A stretch of DNA of 10,521 bases from Pseudomonadota bacterium. Its GTDB lineage: Bacteria > Pseudomonadota > Gammaproteobacteria > Steroidobacterales > Steroidobacteraceae. Position 1 is the stretch's first letter; every line of letters begins with the position of its first letter. The DNA lies in assembly GCA_023433705.1 (NCBI GenBank), contig JAEYUC010000029.1:1-10521 (forward strand), read 5' to 3'. The notes below the pieces were generated by a model. The model was not told the DNA's origin. It did no database searches and saw only the letters and a program-made list of their open reading frames with translations. The translations under genes and the position numbers were made by a program. Positions 1 through 5,956 of the stretch are shown one piece after another.

Positions 1-132
1 AACGTGTCCCGTTTCGCGTTCGATGCTCTAACACGTCGCAATACGGGTGTAACCCGTGGATTTCGTACGTCCGCCGGGCGCGAATACCCTCGGGGTTTCC
101 ATGTTGGCGGGCACGCAACGGCCCGCGGGACG
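1..132. other. Non-coding flank downstream of aroC
   Basis: I find no supportable gene here. The stretch contains a short perfect inverted repeat, ACGGGT-gta-ACCCGT (43-57). It also contains a 6-bp GC-rich stem, GCGGGC (107-112) with GCCCGC (121-126). The second stem lies just after the aroC stop on the minus strand and could help end its transcript, but no T-run follows it, so it is not a canonical intrinsic terminator. A plus-strand frame is open from the left edge to a stop at 154-156, but it shows no recognisable protein and would overlap aroC. Confidence 0.4.
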
Positions 133-1221
133 TCAGGCGATGACGGGAGTGGCTGAACGCACGTCGGCGTTCTGACCCCGGTGCCGCAGGCAGTGATCCA
201 TGAGCACGATGGCGAGCATCGCTTCGCAGATCGGCGTCGCGCGCAGGCCGACGCAGGGGTCGTGACGACCGGTGGTGACGACTTCGACCGGATTGCCGTT
301 CAGGTCGATGGTCTTGCCCGGCACCTGGATGCTCGAAGTCGGCTTGAGCGTGACGTGTACGACGACGTCCTGCCCCGACGAAATGCCGCCGAGAATGCCG
401 CCCGCGTTGTTGCTGAGGAATCCCTGCGGCGTGAGTTCGTCGCGATGCTCGCTGCCGCGCTGCGCGGCCGCAGCGACTCCCGCGCCGATCTCGACCGCCT
501 TCACCGCGTTGATGCTCATCATCGCGTGCGCGAGGTCGGCGTCGAGCCGGTCGAACACGGGTTCGCCCAAGCCGGGCGGCACACCCTTCGCGACGACCGT
601 CACCTTGGCGCCGAGTGAATCGCCCTCGCCGCGGATCTTCCACATCAGGTCTTCGAGCTCCTGCACCCGCGACGGATCGGGACAGAAGAATGGATTCTCG
701 TACGCCGCCTCCGGCTTCACCGGATCGATGGTCAGCGAGCCGATCTGCGATAGATAGCCGCTGATGGCGACGCCCATCTTCTCGCGCAGGTATTTGCGCG
801 CGATCGCGCCCGCGGCCACGCGCATCACCGTTTCGCGCGCCGAGGAACGGCCGCCGCCGCGATAATCGCGAAAGCCGTATTTCTGCTGGTACGTATAGTC
901 GGCGTGACCGGGGCGGAAGCGATCCTTGATCTTCTCGTAGTCGCGCGAGCGCGCGTCGGTGTTCTCGATGAGGATGCCGATCGAGGTGCCGGTGGTTCGA
1001 CCATCGAAGACGCCCGACAGGATCTTCACGACGTCGCCTTCGCGACGCTGGCTCACGAACTGCGAGGTGCCCGTGCGGCGCCGGTCGACGTCGCCCTGCA
1101 GATCCGCCTCGGTGAGCGGCAGTCCCGGCGGACAACCATCGACGATGCATCCGAGCGCCGGCCCGTGGCTTTCACCGAAAGTCGTGACCGTGAACAACCT
1201 GCCAATCGAATTACCGGACAT
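133..1221 (-). CDS. aroC: Chorismate synthase AroC
   Basis: AroC converts 5-enolpyruvylshikimate-3-phosphate to chorismate, the last common step of aromatic amino acid, folate and quinone synthesis. It is a cytosolic tetramer that needs reduced FMN. The 362-residue product is full length for the family. It carries the three family signatures: GESHG at residues 16-20, GHADYTYQQKYG from 105 with His106 followed by RGGGRSSARET at 121-131, and RHDPC at 319-323. His19 and His106 match the two conserved catalytic histidines. The start (ATG, 1221-1219) gives the typical N-terminus MSGNSIGRLF. The same frame stays open to 1446, but those 75 extra codons lie inside prmB and match nothing in AroC. The start overlaps the prmB stop by 11 bp, so the two are probably cotranscribed and coupled. 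prmB-aroC is a familiar gammaproteobacterial pair. Confidence 0.97.
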   Translation of the reverse strand: MSGNSIGRLFTVTTFGESHGPALGCIVDGCPPGLPLTEADLQGDVDRRRTGTSQFVSQRREGDVVKILSGVFDGRTTGTSIGILIENTDARSRDYEKIKDRFRPGHADYTYQQKYGFRDYRGGGRSSARETVMRVAAGAIARKYLREKMGVAISGYLSQIGSLTIDPVKPEAAYENPFFCPDPSRVQELEDLMWKIRGEGDSLGAKVTVVAKGVPPGLGEPVFDRLDADLAHAMMSINAVKAVEIGAGVAAAAQRGSEHRDELTPQGFLSNNAGGILGGISSGQDVVVHVTLKPTSSIQVPGKTIDLNGNPVEVVTTGRHDPCVGLRATPICEAMLAIVLMDHCLRHRGQNADVRSATPVIA

Positions 1222-2116
1222 GTGAGTGCGCCTTTGCCAACTGCTCGCGCGTGAGCAGGAAAACTCCGCCCCCGCCGTGTTCGAAATCCAGCCACGTGAA
1301 CGGCACTCGCGGATACGCGCGCGCCAGCGCACGCTCGGTGTTGCCGACTTCGACCACGAGCAGGCCGAGCGGCCGCAGGTGCCGATGCGCTTCGCGCAGG
1401 ATGACCGCAACCGAATCGAGACCCTCGCGACCGGATGCGAGCGCATGGTGAGGCTCGTGCCGGTACTCGCGCGGCAAACCGCGCATTTCGCGTGCGCCCA
1501 CGTAGGGTGGATTGCTCACGATGATATCGTACGAACGGCCCGAAAGCGCCGCGAAGTGGTCGGATTCGATGAGCCGTACGCGACGTGTTAGGCGCAGCCG
1601 CCGCCGGTTGATGCCGGCGACCGCGAGCGCGCCGGGGTCGATATCGGTCGCATCGACGCGCGCGCGGCGGAATGCCTGGGCACAGGCCAGCGCGATACAT
1701 CCCGAACCCGTGCCCATGTCGAGCACGTCGCGCACGCGCCGCGCGTCGATCCAGGGTGAGAAGCGGTTGAGGATGAGCTCGGCGATGGCCGAACGCGGGA
1801 TCAGCACGCGCTCGTCGACGTAGTAAGGCGAACCTGCGAACCACGCTTCGTGTGTCAGGTAGGGCAGCGGCACGCGCTCGCGGACGCGCCGCTCCAGCAG
1901 TTCGTCGACCCGGGCTCTCTGCGCATCGTTGACCCGACGGGCCAGCGCCCGTGGAGGCGAGTCGTGCGGCAGCTTCATGACGTGGAAAACCAGCGCGAAG
2001 GCTTCATCGCGTGCGTTGTCGGTGCCGTGTCCGAAGAAAACCCGCGCGCGCGTCAGCCGCCGCGTGACGCTCGCGATCAGGTCGCCGACCGTGGGTGTGT
2101 GGGATAATCGCGGCAT
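1211..2116 (-). CDS. prmB: Ribosomal protein uL3 N5-glutamine methyltransferase PrmB
   Basis: PrmB uses S-adenosylmethionine to methylate a glutamine side chain of ribosomal protein uL3 and acts in ribosome assembly. The 301-residue product has an N-terminal substrate-recognition domain with GHGTDN (residues 29-34) and YVDERVLIPRS (99-109). These stretches separate PrmB from its relative PrmC, which acts on release factors. A Rossmann methyltransferase domain follows, with SAM motif DMGTGSGC (133-140) and catalytic NPPY (202-205). I chose ATG at 2116-2114; a TTG two codons upstream (2122-2120) is possible, and an in-frame stop at 2128-2126 rules out anything longer. No clear Shine-Dalgarno sequence precedes either start. 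The ATG overlaps the start codon of the divergent SCO gene on the other strand. The stop overlaps the aroC start, suggesting a prmB-aroC transcript. Confidence 0.93.
   Translation of the reverse strand: MPRLSHTPTVGDLIASVTRRLTRARVFFGHGTDNARDEAFALVFHVMKLPHDSPPRALARRVNDAQRARVDELLERRVRERVPLPYLTHEAWFAGSPYYVDERVLIPRSAIAELILNRFSPWIDARRVRDVLDMGTGSGCIALACAQAFRRARVDATDIDPGALAVAGINRRRLRLTRRVRLIESDHFAALSGRSYDIIVSNPPYVGAREMRGLPREYRHEPHHALASGREGLDSVAVILREAHRHLRPLGLLVVEVGNTERALARAYPRVPFTWLDFEHGGGGVFLLTREQLAKAHSHVR
2100..2108 (+). promoter_or_regulatory. Possible extended -10 promoter for the SCO operon
   Basis: TGgGATAAT reads as an extended -10 element (TG, one base, then a hexamer one mismatch from TATAAT). 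It lies inside the prmB 5' coding region. The usual spacing puts transcription start at about 2114-2115, on the A of the SCO start codon, which would make the message leaderless. I see no good -35 hexamer upstream. This is inferred from sequence alone. Confidence 0.35.
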
Positions 2117-2747
2117 GAACAAACGTCAATTCTGGAGCTGGGCGGCCATCGCGCTGGCCGCGGCCATCGCCGGTGTGTATGTCGGGCAGAACGTGGGTCG
2201 CACGGTGGCGCCGCCACCGCCGGCGCTCGACAGCGGCACGGCGTTTCCGACGCCGCGTGCGCTCGCGGATTTCTCGCTGGTCGACAACCACGGCGCGCCC
2301 GCCTCGCCCGCATCGCTGCGTGGCCACCCGACGCTCGTGTTCTTCGGCTTCACGAACTGCCCGGACATCTGCCCGACGACGCTCGCGTTGCTCGCGAGCG
2401 CGCAGAAGAAGGCGGCCGTGCCGGGACTCAAGGTAGCGCTCATCAGTGTCGACCCGGAGCGCGACACGCCCGAACAGCTCGGCAGGTACGTGAATTCATT
2501 CGGCAGCGAGTTTATCGGCCTGACCGGCGATGCGCCCGGGATTGTGAAGGTCACGCGCGCGTTCGGCGTGGCGTCGGCCCGCGTGGATCTGCCCGGAGGC
2601 GGCTACACGATGGACCACTCCGCGACCGTATTCGCGCTCGATTCGCAGGCGCGCATCGTGGCGGTCTTCACGCCGCCGCTGCGCGTCGATGCGCTGGCGC
2701 GCGACCTCGAGACGCTCAAGCCCATCCTGCTCGCCCCTGCCACATGA
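2115..2747 (+). CDS. SCO1/SenC family copper chaperone
   Basis: This is a membrane-anchored thioredoxin-fold protein of the SCO1/SenC family, which binds copper and supports assembly of the CuA site of cytochrome c oxidase or thiol redox balance in the periplasm. The 210-residue product has one N-terminal membrane anchor (residues about 6-24) and a Pro-rich linker. The fold has the copper-binding CxxxC motif, Cys82 and Cys86 within FTNCPDICPTT, and the third ligand His168 in YTMDHSATVF. All three metal ligands are present. The ATG at 2115 gives the membrane anchor; the same frame is open upstream to 1929, but that part is antisense to prmB and unlike any SCO protein. The stop overlaps the psd start by ATGA. 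No oxidase genes are nearby, so the client enzyme cannot be told from this window. Confidence 0.93.
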   Translation: MNKRQFWSWAAIALAAAIAGVYVGQNVGRTVAPPPPALDSGTAFPTPRALADFSLVDNHGAPASPASLRGHPTLVFFGFTNCPDICPTTLALLASAQKKAAVPGLKVALISVDPERDTPEQLGRYVNSFGSEFIGLTGDAPGIVKVTRAFGVASARVDLPGGGYTMDHSATVFALDSQARIVAVFTPPLRVDALARDLETLKPILLAPAT

Positions 2748-3640
2748 TGGACGAATCTCCCGGCGCGGCGGGCCGCGTTTTCGTCGCGCTTCAGCACCTG
2801 CTGCCACAACACGGGATTTCGCGCCTGGTGCTCGCCGCCACGCGATCGCGCGCCACCGTATTCAAGAACGCGCTCATCCGCCTGTTCGTGCGCGGTTTCA
2901 AACCCGACATGAGCGACGCGGTCGAGCGCGAGCCCACCGCCTACGCGAGCTTCAACGAATTCTTCACGCGCGCGCTGCGACCCGAGACGCGGCCGATCGA
3001 CCCGGATTCGCGCGCGATCGTCTCCCCCGTGGACGGCACGGTGAGCGAAGCCGGCAGGCTCAGCGAGGACCGCCTGCTGCAAGCCAAAGGACACGAATAC
3101 ACGTTGCGCGCGCTGCTCGCGGGAAACCGCGCCTGGGAACGGACCTTCGCCGGCGGCAGCTTCGCGACTATCTACCTCGCGCCGTACAACTATCATCGCA
3201 TCCACATGGCGCTGCCGGGGGAGCTGCGCGAGAGCTTCTACGTGCCCGGCAAACTGTTCAGCGTGAACCGCACCACCGCACAGCTCGTGCCCGGGCTGTT
3301 CGCGCGCAACGAACGCGTGTTCTGCGGCTTCGACTCCGCCGGCGTACCCTGGGGCATCGTCCTGGTCGGCGCGCTCAACGTCGGCAGCATGGCCACGGTC
3401 TGGCATGGAGACGTCACGCCACGCAAGTATCGCGACGAAGTGACCCCGTTGCCGGTGCACGGCGTGCTGGCCCCGACCGAACTACCGAAGGGCGCGGAAA
3501 TGGCGCGCTTCAACATGGGGTCGACCATCATCCTGCTGTTGCCGCCCGGAACTTCGACCTGGGCGTCGACACTGACTGCCGGCCGCACCGTGCGCATGGG
3601 CGAACGCATCGGCACGCTGGAACCCTGGGCGGCGCGATGA
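2744..3640 (+). CDS. psd: Phosphatidylserine decarboxylase proenzyme
   Basis: Psd decarboxylates phosphatidylserine to phosphatidylethanolamine at the inner membrane. It cleaves itself into beta and alpha chains and forms an N-terminal pyruvoyl cofactor from a serine. The 298-residue product has the expected parts: SPVDG with Asp97, YNYHRIHM with His151 and His154, and the self-cleavage motif FNMGST with Gly259-Ser260. Asp97, His154 and Ser260 match the Asp-His-Ser triad needed for processing. The motif reads MGST where many homologues have LGST, a conservative change. Predicted cleavage at 259/260 leaves an alpha chain of about 39 residues. The start ATG overlaps the SCO stop (ATGA, 2744-2747) and the stop overlaps the epmA start in the same way, so translation is probably coupled in one operon. 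Confidence 0.96.
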   Translation: MMDESPGAAGRVFVALQHLLPQHGISRLVLAATRSRATVFKNALIRLFVRGFKPDMSDAVEREPTAYASFNEFFTRALRPETRPIDPDSRAIVSPVDGTVSEAGRLSEDRLLQAKGHEYTLRALLAGNRAWERTFAGGSFATIYLAPYNYHRIHMALPGELRESFYVPGKLFSVNRTTAQLVPGLFARNERVFCGFDSAGVPWGIVLVGALNVGSMATVWHGDVTPRKYRDEVTPLPVHGVLAPTELPKGAEMARFNMGSTIILLLPPGTSTWASTLTAGRTVRMGERIGTLEPWAAR

Positions 3641-4614
3641 ACGATCCGGTCGCGTGGCGTCCCACGGCATCGCTCGAGATGCTGCGGCGCCGGGCCGAGG
3701 CGTTGCATGTGGCCCGCGAGTTCTTTCGCGCGCGCAACGTGCTCGAGGTGGAAACGCCGGCGCTCGTGAATGCGCCCGTATCCGACGTGAACCTCGCGAG
3801 CGCCCGTGTCGCGCTCGCCGGTCTCGAGACGCCTCTCTATCTGCACACCTCGCCCGAATACGCGATGAAGCGCCTGCTCGCCTCCGGCAGCGGCGACATC
3901 TACCAGATCTGCCACGTGTACCGGGCCGCCGAACGCGGGCGGCAGCACAATCCCGAGTTCACGATGATCGAGTGGTACCGGCTCGGGTTCACGTTCGAGC
4001 AACTCATGCGGGAAGTCGCGGATCTCGTGCGCGGGTTGCTGGGCCGCGGCGAGTCCGAACTACCCACGGAGTTCCTGGAATATCGTGAAGCCGTGCGGCG
4101 ATTCGCGGGCATCGACCCGTTGACGGACCGCATCGAAGCCCTGCGCGGCGCGGCGCGCGAACTCGGCCTCTCAGACGACCATGCCGCCACGGCCGGACGC
4201 GACGAACTGCTCGATCTCATCGTCGGCGCACGAGTCGGACCGCAACTGGGGACGAGCGCACTCACGTTCGTGCATCGCTATCCCGCCTCGCAGGCCGCGC
4301 TCGCGCGGCTCGATGACGCGGATCCGCGGGTCGCGCTGCGATTCGAGCTGTACCATCGCGGCATCGAGCTCGCGAACGGGTATCACGAGCTGGCAAGCAG
4401 CGACGAACAGCGCCATCGCTTCGCGGTGGACCAGGCGGCGCGCCGGTCGCGCGGCCTGCCCGAGACGGCCCTCGACGAACGCCTGCTCGCCGCGCTCGAC
4501 GCGGGACTGCCCGATTGCGCGGGGGTCGCGCTCGGTTTCGATCGCGTGTTGATGCTCGCCGCCGGCGCGGCGCGCATCGATGAAGTGCTGGCATTTCCGC
4601 TGGAGCGCGCCTGA
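3637..4614 (+). CDS. epmA: Elongation factor P--(R)-beta-lysine ligase EpmA (GenX/PoxA)
   Basis: EpmA is a paralogue of the class II lysyl-tRNA synthetase catalytic core that attaches (R)-beta-lysine to a lysine of EF-P, helping ribosomes through proline stretches. The 325-residue product matches the E. coli length and lacks the N-terminal anticodon-binding domain of true LysRS. Motif 2 is present as CHVYRAAERGRQHNPEF (residues 92-108), followed by MIEWYR; the substrate-pocket stretch ELANGYHEL lies at 244-252; motif 3 is GVALGFDRVLML (296-307). The start ATG overlaps the psd stop (ATGA, 3637-3640). The frame stays open upstream to 2689, but that stretch is a shadow of psd. The stop abuts the msrC start with no gap. 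Its substrate gene efp lies about 560 bp away, convergent, and carries the target lysine. EpmB, which makes beta-lysine, is not seen here. Confidence 0.95.
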   Translation: MNDPVAWRPTASLEMLRRRAEALHVAREFFRARNVLEVETPALVNAPVSDVNLASARVALAGLETPLYLHTSPEYAMKRLLASGSGDIYQICHVYRAAERGRQHNPEFTMIEWYRLGFTFEQLMREVADLVRGLLGRGESELPTEFLEYREAVRRFAGIDPLTDRIEALRGAARELGLSDDHAATAGRDELLDLIVGARVGPQLGTSALTFVHRYPASQAALARLDDADPRVALRFELYHRGIELANGYHELASSDEQRHRFAVDQAARRSRGLPETALDERLLAALDAGLPDCAGVALGFDRVLMLAAGAARIDEVLAFPLERA

Positions 4615-5103
4615 ATGAGCCACGTCTCGAAAGCCTACGATTTCAGCGACACCGGGTCGGCCTACCGCGATCTCGCACGCGACCTCACCGCCCTGCTCGC
4701 CGGCGAACGCGACTTCATCGCCAACGCCGCGAACACCTCCGCGCTGATCTACGACGCGCTGCCCGATCTCAACTGGGCGGGGTTCTACCTATATAAGGAA
4801 GGCGAACTCGTGCTGGGTCCGTTCCAGGGCAAGCCCGCGTGCGTACGCATCGCGATCGGCAAGGGCGTGTGTGGCACGGCGGCCGAACGGCGCGCGACGG
4901 TGCTGGTCGAGGACGTACATGCATTTCCGGGACACATCGCCTGCGATTCCGCGTCGAATTCGGAGATCGTGATACCGCTGCTGCGCGGGACCGAACTACT
5001 CGGCGTGCTCGACATCGACAGTCCGAAGCTGCGGCGTTTCGAAGAGGCCGATCAGCGCGGCCTCGAAGCGCTCGCGCGGATATTCATCGAATCGTCGGGA
5101 TGA
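4615..5103 (+). CDS. msrC: Free methionine-(R)-sulfoxide reductase (GAF-domain fRMsr)
   Basis: fRMsr is a cytosolic enzyme that reduces free methionine-(R)-sulfoxide to methionine through cysteine chemistry in a single GAF domain. The 162-residue product is about the usual family length. It shows the family hallmarks LNWAGFYLY (residues 52-60), LGPFQGKPACVRI (67-79), GKGVCGTAA (82-90) and HIACDSASNSEIVIPL (107-122). The three conserved cysteines are present as Cys76, Cys86 and Cys110, matching the resolving and catalytic positions of E. coli YebR. This argues against a plain signalling GAF domain. The ATG at 4615 directly follows the epmA stop. It is the last gene of the SCO-psd-epmA-msrC run, and its stop codon sits at the edge of a strong inverted repeat that probably ends the transcript. 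Confidence 0.93.
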   Translation: MSHVSKAYDFSDTGSAYRDLARDLTALLAGERDFIANAANTSALIYDALPDLNWAGFYLYKEGELVLGPFQGKPACVRIAIGKGVCGTAAERRATVLVEDVHAFPGHIACDSASNSEIVIPLLRGTELLGVLDIDSPKLRRFEEADQRGLEALARIFIESSG

Positions 5104-5175
5104 AAAAGGGGACAGATTTATTTGTGCCAGATAACCGTGATCTGGCACAAATAAATCTGTCCCCGATTTTTCTTA
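5101..5175. repeat. Palindromic MITE/REP-like dispersed element
   Basis: The 71-bp palindrome is nearly symmetrical end to end, and its AT-rich arms differ from the roughly two-thirds-GC surroundings. Its left edge coincides with the msrC TGA and its right edge with the efp TAA. Thirteen of the first 15 bases from the msrC stop (5101-5115) match those from the lysE-type stop at 9583-9597. From memory, GGGGACAGATTTATTT-type sequences recur in many proteobacterial genomes, sometimes near IS200-like or REP-associated transposases. I cannot check that here, and no transposase is present in the window. Confidence 0.55.
5102..5172. terminator. Bidirectional terminator hairpin between msrC and efp
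   Basis: A perfect 25-bp inverted repeat has arms at 5108-5132 and 5140-5164 and a 7-nt loop (aaccgtg). The arms begin with GGGGACAGATTTATTTG. Beyond the stem, GAAAAA on the left (5102-5107) and GATTTTTC on the right (5165-5172) extend the symmetry with a 2-nt bulge. Transcripts from either strand would form a very stable stem followed by a run of U, so it suits termination of both msrC and the convergent efp. The gap between the two stop codons holds nothing else. The arms are AT-rich compared with their surroundings, which suggests an inserted repeat (see separate entry). Confidence 0.8.
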
Positions 5176-5745
5176 CTCGCCCTTGCCGCGCGAGATGTAC
5201 TCGCCGGTGCGCGTATCGATGCGCAGCACTTCGCCTTCGTTGATGAACAGCGGCACGCGCACGACGGCGCCGGTCTCCATCTTCGCCGGCTTGCTGCCAC
5301 CGGTCGCGGTGTCGCCGCGCACGCCCGGATCGGTCTCGATGACCTTCAGCTCGATGTGGGGCAGCGGGGTCACCACGAGCGGCACGCCGTTCCACAACGT
5401 GATGATGCAGACCGTGCCGTCCTTAAGCCACTGGGCTGCTTCGCCGACGGCCGACGCGCCCGCCTGCAGCTGCTCGTAGTTCTCGGGATTCATGAAGGTC
5501 CAGAAATCGCCGTCCTTGTAGAGATACTGCATCTCCGTATCCACGACGTCGGCGGCCTCGATGGACTCGCCGGAGCGGTAGCTCTTCTCGACGGTGCGGC
5601 CCGTGCGCAGGTTGCGCACGCGAATGCGGTTGAAGGCCTGGCCCTTGCCGGGCTTCACGTATTCGTTGTCGATGACGGCATAAGGATCGCCGTCGATCAG
5701 GAGCTTCATTCCGCCGCGAATTTCGTTGGTTGTGTAACTGGACAT
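5173..5745 (-). CDS. efp: Translation elongation factor P (Lys34 type)
   Basis: EF-P binds between the P and E sites of stalled ribosomes and speeds peptide bond formation at polyproline stretches. The 190-residue product is typical in length and has the three-domain beta-barrel layout: an N-terminal KOW-like domain (about 1-65), a central OB domain, and a C-terminal domain ending in IDTRTGEYISRGKGE. The loop that carries the modification reads EYVKPGKGQAF, with Lys34 at its tip as in E. coli, which predicts beta-lysylation by EpmA and not rhamnosylation of arginine by EarP. The ATG at 5745 gives the usual MSSYTTNEIRGG start; 24 further open codons upstream match nothing in the family. Ribosome binding is weak (GGAA, about 7 nt before the start). 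The gene converges on the epmA operon and diverges from the FimX-like gene. Confidence 0.97.
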   Translation of the reverse strand: MSSYTTNEIRGGMKLLIDGDPYAVIDNEYVKPGKGQAFNRIRVRNLRTGRTVEKSYRSGESIEAADVVDTEMQYLYKDGDFWTFMNPENYEQLQAGASAVGEAAQWLKDGTVCIITLWNGVPLVVTPLPHIELKVIETDPGVRGDTATGGSKPAKMETGAVVRVPLFINEGEVLRIDTRTGEYISRGKGE

Positions 5746-5795
5746 GGCAATTCCGGGTTTGCCCGAGTCTGGCGGGCCTGAAAAAAAGACCGCGC

Positions 5796-5801
5796 ATGAT
5801 A
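5796..5801 (-). promoter_or_regulatory. Possible -10 box for efp
   Basis: On the minus strand the hexamer is TATCAT, one base from TATAAT, about 50 nt before the efp start. No convincing -35 lies at the right spacing; TTATGG (5827-5822) is 20 bp away. A run of seven T on the minus strand (5787-5781) lies in the predicted leader. This call is weak and rests on one hexamer. Confidence 0.3.
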
Positions 5802-5894
5802 CCCACCCGGCCTCCACCCCGCCATAAGCGTGAAGGACGCGAGCGTCGCGCCGCGGACTTTCCGGTTTCCCGGGCGGCCGGCCTGGGGACCCGG

Positions 5895-5903
5895 TGCTAA
5901 ACT
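5895..5903 (+). promoter_or_regulatory. Possible extended -10 promoter for the FimX-like gene
   Basis: TGcTAAACT resembles an extended -10 element, with transcription expected from about 5910. That leaves a leader of roughly 47 nt before the TTG start at 5957. It overlaps a GTG (5894-5896) that begins the longest open frame, which argues against that GTG being the true start. No good -35 hexamer is visible. The leader contains a GCGGCCGC palindrome (5931-5938). Confidence 0.35.
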
Positions 5904-5945
5904 CGCCACGCTTGTTTGGGGACCGCTTTCGCGGCCGCCGACTTC

Positions 5946-5951
5946 GGGGAG
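5946..5951 (+). promoter_or_regulatory. Ribosome binding site fixing a TTG start
   Basis: GGGGAG ends 5 nt before TTG at 5957-5959. It is the only strong Shine-Dalgarno-like sequence near the 5' end of this gene. It selects TTG over the upstream GTG at 5894, giving a 688-residue protein. Confidence 0.65.
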
Positions 5952-5956
5952 TTCAA

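Noticed and set aside
28..102. 24-codon minus-strand ORF downstream of aroC
   Set aside because: It is short, has no ribosome binding site and no recognisable sequence; chance occurrence is likely.
1..156. Possible C-terminus of a plus-strand gene entering from the left edge
   Set aside because: The frame is open but would overlap the aroC end, and its residues show no recognisable family.
1222..1446. N-terminal extension of AroC by 75 codons
   Set aside because: It lies inside prmB, is not AroC-like, and the canonical MSGNSIGRLF start is at 1221.
2689..3636. Open frame upstream of and in frame with epmA, giving a 641-residue ORF
   Set aside because: It overlaps psd in another frame and reads as low-complexity Arg-rich sequence. 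The 325-residue EpmA from 3637 already matches the family length.
4788..4800. TATATAAGG, promoter-like, inside msrC
   Set aside because: It lies in the conserved GAF coding region (FYLYKEG), has no -35 partner, and no gene starts downstream on that strand.
5894..5956. GTG start for a 709-residue FimX-like protein
   Set aside because: The GTG overlaps a likely -10 element and has no ribosome binding site, while TTG at 5957 has GGGGAG at ideal spacing and gives the FimX-like length.
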